Under the pieces are notes generated by a model. That model was not told the origin of the DNA and made no database searches. It was given only the letters and a program-made list of their open reading frames with translations. A DNA stretch of 64,000 nucleotides from an uncultured Pseudomonadota bacterium (GTDB taxonomy: Bacteria; Myxococcota_A; UBA796; SXON01), in contig CAIMSU010000166.1 in assembly GCA_903844155.1 (NCBI GenBank), positions 1-64,000 on the forward strand, written 5' to 3'. Shown one piece after another: positions 1 to 8,654 of this stretch (positions are counted from its first letter, which is position 1; each line of letters begins with the position of its first letter). Both the position numbers and the translations under genes were made by a program.

Positions 1-44
1 AGAAGGTCCAAAACGTCGTCCCAGGCCCCGTCGATGAGATCAGC

Positions 45-1688
45 GTGCGAGGTAGCGGTCGAGGCGTGGCGGCGGCGGGCGGAGTGCATGCCGCAGACTC
101 ACCCGGAACTCTTGACGTGTCAAGTAAGTTAGCGCCTATGGGGCCGACCCCGCCCGCCGATTCCGACGCGACCGAGACGGAGAACGAGCGCAGCTCCGGT
201 GGGTTCAGCCTTCATGATCCGGGGAGCGGGCATCCGGACGGCAAACCCACGTGGACTGGCGTGCTTTCGACCAGCCTCGGTGGTTGCAACAACGGCGAGT
301 GGGACATCCAGGGCGGGGCGGTCGGTGACTTCGGGGAGTTGGATTGGTTGGTGCTTGACTTCATGCTCGCGCACGAGATCCCGAACGGGGCGCTCTGCGT
401 GGTCGCGGGAGACGGGAGGTTGGTGTACTGCAAGGGGTTCACCTGGTGCGACCTCCTGACAAAGCATGGCGAGCGCGTGATCCGCACGGACGCGCACACA
501 CGGCTCCGCATCGCGAGCCTGTCCAAGGCGATCACGGCCGCCGCGACGATGGCCGCGGTCGAGGACGGCGTGTTCGGGGAGCTTGGCGTGAACGCGCCAG
601 CTTTTGCCTGGGTGAGCGCCCTGGATTCGGACGGCATCCTGCGCGTGCCCGAGCTGCTGAACGTGCGGATCCGGAACCTGTTGACCCACTCGGGGGGGTG
701 GGTGGAGGATGGCGCAGCGTATGGTGCATACCCGATTCTCCCGGTCGGGAGTCTCGTGACGTGGTACTCCCCGAACTTCATGCCCGACAGGAACGACGTG
801 AACTTCGCGCAGACCTTGAACGGCGGGCGGACGCCGATCGACGCGCCCCTCATCCGACAGGCGACGAACGCCATCGGGCTGACTTGGGATCCTGCGGAGG
901 ACACGAATTGGTCCTACAACAACTACGGCTGGAGCCTGCTCGGGCAGATCCTCGCCGCCGCGACGGGCGAGGACTACGTCACCTACGTGCAGGAGCGGGT
1001 GCTCGACAGGATCGGCGCCACAGACAGTCAGTCGGGGTCGAGCGCGACGCGCGCGCCACGGGAGGTGCGCTATTATGGGGACCTGTTCCCAGACGAAATT
1101 ACGGACGACTCCAGCAAAGGCAAATACCCAAACGTCAACGCCGACTTCGATGCGTGGCCGGAAACCGCTCCAGGCGCCTCCCCAGCCTGCGCGCCCGAGC
1201 TGCCGTGCGGGCCTGCGCCGTATTGCTACTTCCGGCTCGAAAATTCGCCGAGCGGGAGCGGTTGGATCAGCTCGATCTATGATTGGGCATTGCTGATGCG
1301 GGACCTGTTCGTCGGGCCGTCCGAGGTCCTGACCCCGGCCGGCATCGCCCAGCTCCTTGGCGGGGACGCGATCGCCTACGACGCGTCCAGGTCGCAGTAC
1401 TACGCCTGGATGGAATATGACAGCGGCGACTTCTACAAGGCGGGGGACTTGCCGGGCACCATCGCCTGGGCGTATAACGCCGGTCCTACCTTCGAGACAA
1501 GGTGGGGGGAGCAGGTCACCGTGCGGGGCCCGAGTCATGCGTTCTTCTTCAATCGCGGGAACGGCGAATTGACGGGCTCGGTTGGAGGACCGTCCCCGAA
1601 GGAGGAGTTCAAACAGTCGCTCCAGGCCCGCATCGCCGAACTCATCGCCGAGGACACGAGCACTGCCGACCTGTGGGGCGGCGTTTGA
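45..1688 (+). CDS. Serine hydrolase, class C beta-lactamase/esterase fold, possibly 5'-partial
   Basis: Penicillin-binding-protein-like hydrolase. The nucleophile motif S-x-x-K is SLSK at residues 158-161, the second motif is Y291-N-N293, and a THSGGW segment lies between them. Members of this fold act as esterases, D-aminopeptidases or beta-lactamases; the substrate here cannot be told. At 547 residues it is longer than a typical class C enzyme. The N-terminal 80 residues are low-complexity without a clear signal peptide. The GTG at base 45 is only the first usable start: the same frame stays open to base 3, so the true start may lie outside the window. ATG at 138 is a later alternative. The stop overlaps the next gene. 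Confidence 0.8.
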   Translation: MRGSGRGVAAAGGVHAADSPGTLDVSSKLAPMGPTPPADSDATETENERSSGGFSLHDPGSGHPDGKPTWTGVLSTSLGGCNNGEWDIQGGAVGDFGELDWLVLDFMLAHEIPNGALCVVAGDGRLVYCKGFTWCDLLTKHGERVIRTDAHTRLRIASLSKAITAAATMAAVEDGVFGELGVNAPAFAWVSALDSDGILRVPELLNVRIRNLLTHSGGWVEDGAAYGAYPILPVGSLVTWYSPNFMPDRNDVNFAQTLNGGRTPIDAPLIRQATNAIGLTWDPAEDTNWSYNNYGWSLLGQILAAATGEDYVTYVQERVLDRIGATDSQSGSSATRAPREVRYYGDLFPDEITDDSSKGKYPNVNADFDAWPETAPGASPACAPELPCGPAPYCYFRLENSPSGSGWISSIYDWALLMRDLFVGPSEVLTPAGIAQLLGGDAIAYDASRSQYYAWMEYDSGDFYKAGDLPGTIAWAYNAGPTFETRWGEQVTVRGPSHAFFFNRGNGELTGSVGGPSPKEEFKQSLQARIAELIAEDTSTADLWGGV

Positions 1689-2446
1689 GGCCGGCAGTGT
1701 TGGTGCTGCTGGCCGCGCTCGCGTCCGGGTGTGCGAAGGAAGCGAAGGATCCCGCGGAGGCAACCTCGGGCGCCTGCGGGGACTCCGTCGAGGCATTGAT
1801 CGGCGAGATCCGCTACGCATCGGTTCAGGCGGCGGTGGACGACGCGCCAGACTCCGGGGTGGTGACGGTGTGCGCGGGCACGCACCACGAAAACCTGACG
1901 ATCACCAACTCAGTGAACCTCGTGGGGGACTTGCGCGCAACGACGACGATCGACGGATCGAGGTCAGGGGCGGTGATTTCGAGCACGTCGCAATCCCTCG
2001 TGCTCCAGGACCTGACGCTGCAGGGCGGCACCGGGTACGTCTGGTCCCCGCCAGAGGTGAGCGGGCTGCAAACGGGCGGCGGCATCTACTGGCAGGGCGA
2101 GAATTTGGTGCTGGAGCGCGTCACGTTGCAGGAGAACACGTCCGTGCTGGGCTCCGCGCTTTACGCCCTCGGCCGGGCGGGCGGAGCCACCGCGGTGGTC
2201 GTCTCCGACAGTCATGTCTTGGACAATCTGGGGGTCGAAGGTGCCGATTCAGCCAATTCTGGGGCGCTGCTGCTCGACGGTCCCTTCTCGTTGACGGCGA
2301 ACAACTCTGAGTTTTCGGGGAACGTCGAGGGAGACGTAGCTTGGTTCACTGCAGGCACCGACACCTTGGTCCGTCAGTTCGTCCCCACCGACACCCCCTG
2401 GTTCGAGTGCGACAGCGTCCACGACGACTGCACCTTCTCCGAGTAA
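1685..2446 (+). CDS. Lipoprotein with right-handed beta-helix repeats
   Basis: The start is inferred as TTG at 1685, overlapping the TGA of the hydrolase gene upstream (TTGA). From there the product opens with a short hydrophobic signal ending in LASGC, a lipobox, so it should be a diacylated lipoprotein. The rest has the short V-x-V/L-x-N ladder of a pectate-lyase-like parallel beta-helix, beginning with an A-x-x-V-x-V-C-A-G-T-H-x-E-N-L motif typical of cell-surface proteins of this class. No catalytic residues can be identified. Coupling to the hydrolase suggests co-translation and a shared envelope role. The function is unknown. Confidence 0.65.
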   Translation: MRPAVLVLLAALASGCAKEAKDPAEATSGACGDSVEALIGEIRYASVQAAVDDAPDSGVVTVCAGTHHENLTITNSVNLVGDLRATTTIDGSRSGAVISSTSQSLVLQDLTLQGGTGYVWSPPEVSGLQTGGGIYWQGENLVLERVTLQENTSVLGSALYALGRAGGATAVVVSDSHVLDNLGVEGADSANSGALLLDGPFSLTANNSEFSGNVEGDVAWFTAGTDTLVRQFVPTDTPWFECDSVHDDCTFSE

Positions 2447-2453
2447 CCCTCGG

Positions 2454-4334
2454 TCAACGCAACACCGTCTGACTCCCCCGCTCCACCCGCACCCACACCC
2501 ACCGCCCGTCCGCCCGCCCGGGCCCGCTCCCCGCCCGCGTGATCACCAATTCAACGTTTTCACCCGGTGGAACGACGGGAACACGAAACGGCGTCGTCAC
2601 CATCAGGTCCGACGTGCCGAACGATCTCGCCCCCGTGGCGTCAACCCACGACGCCGAAAAGGCGACGCCGGGCGCGCCATCGCCGACCACCACGACGTCG
2701 GCGATGTCTCCGGCACCGTCAGGCCTCACGGCGTGGGTGCGAACGGACTCGCCAGCGTCGACCCGGTAGCCAGCCGCCTCCGGAACGTCGGGCAGCGGCG
2801 CGCTGGCGACGAGGAGGGCGGTGACCGGGTCCGCCTCGCGCCAGGGGCTGACCGCATAAAGGTCATTCGCGGCCTGTAGTTCACCGTTGTCGGCCAGCCA
2901 GCGTGCAGCCATGAAGCGCAGGGCCGGCAGCTCCGGCACGCGGTCGACGAGGCCGAGCCAGCGCGCCCGAACGCTGGCTGGACCCGGCACTGCCAGACCC
3001 GGTCGGCACCACCAGGTGACGCGGTGGCCCTCGTACTGGTAGGTACGGATCACCGTATACGCGGCCACGCGACTGCGAAACTCCGGCGTCCGCACATCGA
3101 GGTCCCCTGCGAGCCGGCGGACACAGGCGATGGCGTCATCGCCAACGTACTCGGCGTTGATCGCTGGGATGTTGTGATGGGCGCGGGCCGGGTCGGTCAG
3201 CCCCCTCGTGTCGACGATGCGGACGTCCCGGATGAGCGAGGGAACGCCGATGTCCCCAGTCTCCACCCGCCCGTTCGCCGGCACATTCTGCACGATGAAG
3301 TTCACGTCTTCCAGCAGGGGCGTCTCCAGACCATGCGCGGGGCCAACGCTCGCGTGTCGGCCGAGCGCGTCCAGCCCCGCGCGAGCGACGAGACCGCTCC
3401 CACGCGCCGGCGTGAACGCCAACAAGGGCACGGCGACGAGAGCGAGCCACCAACGCCGCGTCTCCCGCGGTGGCGACGTCGCCAGCGCTGCCAGTCCCGC
3501 GACCATCCCCGGCATGAGCATGCGCGTGTTCCCCATCCAGTCCCCGCCCATCCCGAGCAGCATGGCCAGATGAAGCGCCACGGGCGCGACCGCCCGCACG
3601 AGCACGCGACGGTCCGGCCGGAACGTGACTGCGGCCAGGGCGAGGATCGGCAGCGCGGCGACCGTCTCGATCCCCGCCTGCCTCAGCCCGTCAAAAGGGT
3701 CCAGACTTCCCGCGCTCTTCGCGATGACAGACATCGGCAGCAGGCTCCCGAAGACCGCCAGACGCCAGACATGCCACGCCGTCAGCCCCAGCGCGGCCCA
3801 CGCCACGGGTCGTCGACCCGGTCCACTACGCCCCTCCAACGCCCACAGTCCCATCGCACCGACGACGTACACCGACCCCTCCGGCCGTGTCACCGCCGCC
3901 GCCATCAGCGCCGCCATCGCCCACCCCCACTCCCGTCGCGCCGTCGCGCCCCAGCCGACCCAGACCAGCAGCGTAAATGTCGTCGTCTCCATCCCCACGC
4001 CGCCCCACCACGCCAACGCCGGCCAGCACGCGATCGCCAGCATCAGCGCGGTCCCAGGTCCGCGTGGCAGCCTCCGGTGCGCTACCGCCAGGATCGCCAG
4101 CGCCGCCGCTGCCGAAACCCCTTTCGCGACCCACGTGATCGGCAGTCCGCCACTACGCCCGACCGCGAGCAGCGCCACCCACGACGGGTTTGAGTACCCC
4201 TCGATGCCCGAGGTGTAGTACGTCATCGCGCTGCTCTCGAGCCACGTGAGCGCATACGCGTAGCTGATGTACAGGTCGTCGATGACCACGTCTCTCGCCG
4301 CATACATCCCGAGGAACAGCACGAGGACCGCCAC
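2454..4334 (-). CDS. GT-C fold membrane glycosyltransferase (AftB-like)
   Basis: Polytopic membrane protein of 626 residues with a hydrophobic N-terminal half and a soluble C-terminal half. The first luminal loop has the D-D-x-Y-I-S-Y motif, followed by EGYSNPSW and then G-M-E-T-T-T-F. This order is seen in GT-C enzymes such as mycobacterial AftB and related polyprenyl-phosphate-sugar transferases; the DD pair is the likely catalytic/metal site. It would transfer a sugar from a lipid carrier on the outer face of the cytoplasmic membrane. The start is GTG at 4334, 29 bases after the stop of the upstream ATPase gene; the frame upstream is charged, so a slightly earlier non-standard start is possible. 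Confidence 0.7.
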   Translation of the reverse strand: MAVLVLFLGMYAARDVVIDDLYISYAYALTWLESSAMTYYTSGIEGYSNPSWVALLAVGRSGGLPITWVAKGVSAAAALAILAVAHRRLPRGPGTALMLAIACWPALAWWGGVGMETTTFTLLVWVGWGATARREWGWAMAALMAAAVTRPEGSVYVVGAMGLWALEGRSGPGRRPVAWAALGLTAWHVWRLAVFGSLLPMSVIAKSAGSLDPFDGLRQAGIETVAALPILALAAVTFRPDRRVLVRAVAPVALHLAMLLGMGGDWMGNTRMLMPGMVAGLAALATSPPRETRRWWLALVAVPLLAFTPARGSGLVARAGLDALGRHASVGPAHGLETPLLEDVNFIVQNVPANGRVETGDIGVPSLIRDVRIVDTRGLTDPARAHHNIPAINAEYVGDDAIACVRRLAGDLDVRTPEFRSRVAAYTVIRTYQYEGHRVTWWCRPGLAVPGPASVRARWLGLVDRVPELPALRFMAARWLADNGELQAANDLYAVSPWREADPVTALLVASAPLPDVPEAAGYRVDAGESVRTHAVRPDGAGDIADVVVVGDGAPGVAFSASWVDATGARSFGTSDLMVTTPFRVPVVPPGENVELVITRAGSGPGRADGRWVWVRVERGSQTVLR

Positions 4335-4363
4335 GGGGAGGCGAGCGTGCCGACGGGCCCAGG

Positions 4364-5182
4364 TCAGCGTCGGGCCGCCCGGAAGTCGTCGCCTTTCACG
4401 GGCGCGAACGTCACCATCTCGCGAAGCCGGCTGTAGACGCGCTCGCCGAGGCGCTCTTCGAGGGACTCAGTGCCAGGCTGCGCAAGCGTGTGGGTCGCGC
4501 CAGCCTTGACCGGCTTCGACGGGAAATTCGTCGTTCCAAGCAGGATGTTCCGACGGTTGTAGCAACGCGACACGATCTCGTCGATGACGTTGAGCTCCCA
4601 GTCCGTCTTGCGGCCCTTGCCAAGCTCGTCGATGGCGAGGACGGGGGTGCGGGTGAGCTGCGTGAGGCGGATCGGCTCGGCGCCAGCGCGCTTGTCGAAG
4701 GACTCCTTCATGAGCGAGAGCAGGTGCGAGAACTCGATGAACTGCGCCTCCACATGGTGGCGGAACACCAGCTCGCGGAGGATGCCACAGAGGATGTGGG
4801 TTTTTCCACGTCCCGGCTCGCCTTCCAGGACCAGGCCGCGGCAAGCGCGGTTGGCGTCGTACTCCTTGAGCCAGGCCCGGGCGAGCGAAAGTCCGGGTCC
4901 GGCGCCGGGAATGTCGCCGCGGTAGGTCTCCAGGGTGCAATGCGCGTGGCGCGCCGGAACAGCCGCGTTGTTCCACAGCGCGCACCCGTCGACGACCTTC
5001 TGGCAGCGACATCGGCCGACCCGCGACGGCGCGTTCGGCACCTGCACCTCCACGCGCCCGGTTCCGCCGCACCGCGGGCAGGTCCCCCGCTTACGCACGA
5101 TGGCACGCGCGATCCCATCGTCCCCGACGACGTCGTAGCCGAGCCGCCAGTCCTCCCAGTGCGGGTCGTGGAACTCAGCCAA
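4364..5182 (-). CDS. DnaC/IstB-like AAA+ ATPase with N-terminal zinc ribbon
   Basis: P-loop ATPase of the helicase-loader type. Numbered from the chosen start, it has a zinc-binding region (C35-P-R-C38 and C58-R-C60), Walker A GEPGRGKT at about 121-128 and Walker B VLAIDE at 181-186. DnaC-type proteins load the replicative helicase; IstB-type ones assist transposition. No transposase lies nearby, so a loader role is favoured. TTG at 5182 is chosen because it overlaps the upstream stop by eight bases; ATG at 5236 or 5293 would give long overlaps. The partner gene 5175-5828 is on the same strand and probably in the same transcript. Confidence 0.75.
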   Translation of the reverse strand: MAEFHDPHWEDWRLGYDVVGDDGIARAIVRKRGTCPRCGGTGRVEVQVPNAPSRVGRCRCQKVVDGCALWNNAAVPARHAHCTLETYRGDIPGAGPGLSLARAWLKEYDANRACRGLVLEGEPGRGKTHILCGILRELVFRHHVEAQFIEFSHLLSLMKESFDKRAGAEPIRLTQLTRTPVLAIDELGKGRKTDWELNVIDEIVSRCYNRRNILLGTTNFPSKPVKAGATHTLAQPGTESLEERLGERVYSRLREMVTFAPVKGDDFRAARR

Positions 5183-5828
5183 GCAGGCCGCCGGCGCAGA
5201 GGCGCGGGTACTGCCGACGGAGCCGCTCGCGGGCATATTCCTCGCAAAGCGACGCGCGGGTGGTGTCGTCAACGAGCGCGGCCACGTCGCCAAGGTCTTC
5301 CAGGGCGCTGGCGAGGAGGGTCGGGTGATGGGACGTCAGTTCGAGCCATGCCTCGGCAAAGAACATGCGGATCTTCGCCGCGAGTTGGAGGAACTCAGCC
5401 TCCGGCGGCGGGTCGTCGAGTCCGACCAGCGTAACAGCAATCTCCGCCTCCAAACCGGACGAATCAGGCCACGGCACGTCGTCGATGGTGGGTTGCACCA
5501 CGGCGGTCCGGGGCGCTTTCGCCACTGGGCCGCGGCGCAGCGCGGGCTCGATGCTCCGCAACGTGAACGGGCCGCGCAGCCGCTTCGCCCGCCGATGGGC
5601 CGCCGTTTCGTCAATCGCCCGCAAAAGATCGCGCACGTGTACACCGCCCTCAAGCCAGTCCGCGAGCCTGCGACCGTCGCTCCCGGAGAGGAATGGCGCC
5701 CCGCCGCGGGCGCTCACCAGCCACGCACGCACCTCCTCGGCAGCGTCCGCATGGGGGTGCGTGGCCTCGTTGGAGCCGCCCAGCGCTTGTCTCGGCTCGG
5801 GGTCGGGGCTCGCTCCGGGTGCATACAT
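5175..5828 (-). CDS. Uncharacterised helical protein, partner of the DnaC-like ATPase
   Basis: 217 residues, no signal peptide or membrane segment. The N-terminal half (about 30-100) holds a compact helical pattern (LS-x-SDGRRLADWLEGGV, then LLRAIDETAAHRRAKR) that resembles small DNA-binding or DnaD-like modules often encoded beside DnaC-like ATPases in deltaproteobacteria; that resemblance is from memory. A Pro-rich linker leads to a second helical region. Being first in a two-gene unit with the ATPase suggests a role in helicase loading or replication restart. It starts at ATG 5828 and is divergent from the outer-membrane protein gene, with 43 bases between them. Confidence 0.6.
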   Translation of the reverse strand: MYAPGASPDPEPRQALGGSNEATHPHADAAEEVRAWLVSARGGAPFLSGSDGRRLADWLEGGVHVRDLLRAIDETAAHRRAKRLRGPFTLRSIEPALRRGPVAKAPRTAVVQPTIDDVPWPDSSGLEAEIAVTLVGLDDPPPEAEFLQLAAKIRMFFAEAWLELTSHHPTLLASALEDLGDVAALVDDTTRASLCEEYARERLRRQYPRLCAGGLLG

Positions 5829-5871
5829 GTCGCGGGGGTATTATCCTCCGCCGGCTACCGGAGCCCTCTGC

Positions 5872-7167
5872 ATGCGCGCCCGCCTCCTTTCCGATCGTAC
5901 GCCCGCTCCCGCGCGGTTCAGTGTGCTCCTCGCCGCAGCCCTCGCCGTGTCCTTCGTCGCACCAAACCGGGCGGAAGCCGCGGACAAGAAGGACACGAAC
6001 ACCGACTGCAGCAAAGGCGCCAAGAAGGACGCCAAGGGCAAGGATTGCCCGAAGGACGTCGAAACCTCGACGCCAACGCCCTCGCCCGACGAGTTCAAGG
6101 AGCAGGACGACGGCGACACCACGCCGGACCCGAAGCGTCTGGACAAGGCGGACACCCAGGACAACACCGATCCCGACAAGAAGGATGACGACAACTACTC
6201 GGACCCCGGGAAGGGCGACCAGCTCAACTTCACCGACGAGAACGAGCAGAACGCCGTGAAGCCCAAGGGTCCGGGCGAGGACACCGCCCAGATCTACCGC
6301 GACTTCCAGAAGAAGGTCTCCGAGCTCAACGCCGACGAAGAGCAGATCAAGTGGGAGGAGTACCTCAACAAGTACCCGAATTCCATGTTCAAGGATCGCA
6401 TCCAGTCCCGCATGGACGACCTGTCCAACGCCATGTACGGCGAGCGCATCAAGGGGCCGAACGACACGGCAGTGGACGCCAAGGACAAGGAGATCCAGTT
6501 CGCGACCGGCTGGCACCTGATGGGCCCGGACCCGCGAAGCAAGATCTCCGCCGGCTTTGAGATCGGCATCCCAAGCTGGTTCGGCCTGCACGGCGACTTC
6601 GAATACCAGATCTTGCGGTCGTTCTCGGCGCACGCCGGCGTCGATCACGGCCTCGGCGGCTGGGAGATCAAGGGCGGAGCGAAGTATTCGCTCATCAAGT
6701 CGGCGCGCACCAACACCATCCTGACCGCCGCCGTCGACCTCGGCCTGGAGACCGCGCCTGCGAACCTCTACCCGACCGTCTCGCCGACGATCGCGTTCGG
6801 CCAGCGCTTCAAGGTCCTCAACGGCCTGGACGTCTGCGCGCAGGTCTCGCTGGTCCCCGAATTCCACCAGCCGCTCACCTCCCGCTATCTCGGCGGTGTA
6901 TCCGCGGAATTGCGCGCCAACGACACGGTCTACGCGTTCGTCGAGAGCGCCGTGAACCTGAGCCCGGTCGACTCCGGCCAGTCCAGCCCGAAGCTGTTCA
7001 GCTTCGACACCGCGAGCTTCGGCCTGCGTTTTGTGCCGACAAAGCACGTCCAGGACAACGGCAGCGGCAAGGCCGAGATCGGGCTCGGCGCAAACATCCC
7101 GTACTACCACGATTATTGGTCACTGTATCAGGGCGCCGTCAACGCAGACGTCAACTACTACCTGTGA
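5872..7167 (+). CDS. Secreted acidic protein with C-terminal outer-membrane-like beta domain
   Basis: The start is ATG 5872, preceded by GGAG and followed by a good signal peptide (about residues 1-36, cleavage near NRAEA-AD). After that comes a roughly 100-residue Lys/Asp/Thr/Pro-rich acidic linker, a short helical part (about 140-200) and a C-terminal half of alternating aromatic/polar strands ending in a terminal aliphatic residue after tyrosines (NYYL), as in outer-membrane barrels. The acidic linker could bind calcium or peptidoglycan. No family could be assigned with confidence. The next gene starts nine bases downstream, so it may lead the operon that follows. Confidence 0.7.
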   Translation: MRARLLSDRTPAPARFSVLLAAALAVSFVAPNRAEAADKKDTNTDCSKGAKKDAKGKDCPKDVETSTPTPSPDEFKEQDDGDTTPDPKRLDKADTQDNTDPDKKDDDNYSDPGKGDQLNFTDENEQNAVKPKGPGEDTAQIYRDFQKKVSELNADEEQIKWEEYLNKYPNSMFKDRIQSRMDDLSNAMYGERIKGPNDTAVDAKDKEIQFATGWHLMGPDPRSKISAGFEIGIPSWFGLHGDFEYQILRSFSAHAGVDHGLGGWEIKGGAKYSLIKSARTNTILTAAVDLGLETAPANLYPTVSPTIAFGQRFKVLNGLDVCAQVSLVPEFHQPLTSRYLGGVSAELRANDTVYAFVESAVNLSPVDSGQSSPKLFSFDTASFGLRFVPTKHVQDNGSGKAEIGLGANIPYYHDYWSLYQGAVNADVNYYL

Positions 7168-7176
7168 GCCGGGCCC

Positions 7177-8085
7177 GTGGCCGAGGCTGAATCGACCGTC
7201 GTAAACCTGCGCGTGCAGGTCATCGCGATGAAGTCGTTCACCCTCGATCTGCAAGTTCCCACCTACCTCCCCGCCCGCGATCTCACCCAGCGCGTGGCCC
7301 GCGACGCCGGCCTGGACGCGTTCTGGCCGGACGGTCGACGGCGCCTGTACTGGCTGCGCGCACGCGGACGGCTGATGCGCGACGAGGAGAAGCTCTCGGA
7401 CCTCGGCGTCATCAACGGCGAGCTCGTCTACCTGCTGCCCGAGCCCCCCGCTGGCAGCGGGGTGATGGAGCAGACGCCCGAGTACCCGGTGAACCAGGGC
7501 TACGCCGGTGCGGGCTGCCTGACGCTCGCCGGCTCGCTGTTTTTCGTTGTGCTCTGGACCTTTTTGTGGGGCGCCGCGCTCGGCACGTCGAGGAGCCTAT
7601 GGGTCACGTCGCTCCCCGGCCTGGCGCTCGGCCTGCTCTGCACCTCGCTCGCACGCCACGGCTGGGGCGGGCGCGGGACGCAGGTGAAGATCGCCTTGAC
7701 GGCGTTTGTCCTGCAGATGTTCCTCTCGATCGTCGCTGTCGCAGCGCCGATCATCTTCGCGGATCAGCCGGCGCTGGACATGTACTGGCAGGGGTCACCG
7801 GGGATTCTCCTTGGAATGATCGGGGTTTTCATTGGCTGGCTCGCGTGGTGGGGCGGCGTGGAGCCGCTGCCGACGGAGCAGGAGGCGAAGGCGGAGACGG
7901 CGCAGACGCAGGTGGCGGCGGTCGTGAACTGTGGCATCTGCGGCCTCGCGATCGACCAGAAAGTGCGCGTCGAATGCCAGTATACCTGCGGGCAGCACTT
8001 CCATCAGGGCTGTCTGAAGGCCAAGACCTCCGTGCACCGGGGCGACGGGTCCAAGTGTGCGGTCTGCGGGAAGAAGGTGGCATGA
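7177..8085 (+). CDS. Ubiquitin-like (YukD/EsaB-type) - four-TM - RING-like zinc finger membrane protein
   Basis: Three parts are visible. Residues about 9-88 form a beta-grasp ubiquitin-like domain of YukD/EsaB type (beta hairpin, helix, LYWLRARGRLMRDEEKL, then LGVINGELVYLL). About 114-226 hold four hydrophobic segments. The C-terminal 51 residues have a cross-brace zinc-finger spacing: C252-x2-C255, C267-x3-C271, H274-x-H276-x2-C279, C294-x2-C297. The core CGQHFHQGCL closely resembles a RING-H2 centre. YukD-like domains are known from type VII secretion loci; bacterial RING and treble-clef fingers are described but rare. The stop overlaps the start of the next gene (ATGA), indicating coupled translation. 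The biochemical role is unknown. Confidence 0.75.
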   Translation: MAEAESTVVNLRVQVIAMKSFTLDLQVPTYLPARDLTQRVARDAGLDAFWPDGRRRLYWLRARGRLMRDEEKLSDLGVINGELVYLLPEPPAGSGVMEQTPEYPVNQGYAGAGCLTLAGSLFFVVLWTFLWGAALGTSRSLWVTSLPGLALGLLCTSLARHGWGGRGTQVKIALTAFVLQMFLSIVAVAAPIIFADQPALDMYWQGSPGILLGMIGVFIGWLAWWGGVEPLPTEQEAKAETAQTQVAAVVNCGICGLAIDQKVRVECQYTCGQHFHQGCLKAKTSVHRGDGSKCAVCGKKVA

Positions 8086-8654
8086 ACGTGCATTCGCTCT
8101 CGATTCGGCCGCGAATCGCGTTCTCCGGTTCGGCGGGGATCGGGAAGACGACGCTGGCCCGACGCCTCGCGGCGGCGCTCGGCCTGCCGTACCTCGCAGA
8201 GGGAATGCGGCAATTCCTGGAGGCGGGCGGCGACCTCCACGCGTTGGGACCCGGCGGTTTGCGCGACCTGGTCCTCCGCCTCTGGGAGCAGCAGCGCGCC
8301 GCCGAGGACGCCGCCTTTCGCGCTTTCGGCGGCTTCGTCTCCGACCGGTCCGCGTTCGACATTGGCGCGTTCTGGATCTACTACGGGTTCGCCGCGGACG
8401 ACGCCGACACCCGCCGCATCTTCGCGGAGACGCAGGACCGCACCCGCTACGACGTGGTCTGGTTGCTGCCGTGGGGCGCGTTCCCGGTGGAGGCGGACGG
8501 CGTCCGGTCGAGCGATCCGTGGCGACAACTGCACGTCCACGTGCTGATCGAGGGCATGCTGGCGCGCGCCGGAGCGCCGGTTCGCCGGGTGACGGCCGGG
8601 CCGGTCGAGGCGCGACTGGCCGAGGTGCTGGCCGGCACGGCGATGACGGCATGA
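8082..8654 (+). CDS. P-loop ATPase/kinase of the NadR (AAA_28) type
   Basis: 190 residues with Walker A GSAGIGKT at 16-23, then FVSDRSAFDIGAFW, which matches the Walker B/acceptor region of NadR-like nucleoside kinases. Family members phosphorylate nucleosides such as nicotinamide riboside or act as small ATPases; the substrate is not clear from the sequence. ATG 8082 overlaps the RING-like gene stop, and the stop TGA 8652-8654 overlaps the deacetylase start. It is therefore embedded in a four-gene coupled operon with the ubiquitin-like/RING protein, the deacetylase-like hydrolase and the selenoprotein candidate. Confidence 0.75.
   Translation: MNVHSLSIRPRIAFSGSAGIGKTTLARRLAAALGLPYLAEGMRQFLEAGGDLHALGPGGLRDLVLRLWEQQRAAEDAAFRAFGGFVSDRSAFDIGAFWIYYGFAADDADTRRIFAETQDRTRYDVVWLLPWGAFPVEADGVRSSDPWRQLHVHVLIEGMLARAGAPVRRVTAGPVEARLAEVLAGTAMTA

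Noticed and set aside
129-1820. Long minus-strand open frame (563 codons) opposite the first hydrolase gene
   Set aside because: Arg/Pro-rich product without motifs, fully antisense to a gene with clear S-x-x-K and Y-x-N motifs. Such shadows are expected at this GC content.
4364-5828. DnaC/IstB-like gene as part of an IS21 element
   Set aside because: No IstA transposase, no terminal inverted repeats, and the partner gene is not transposase-like.
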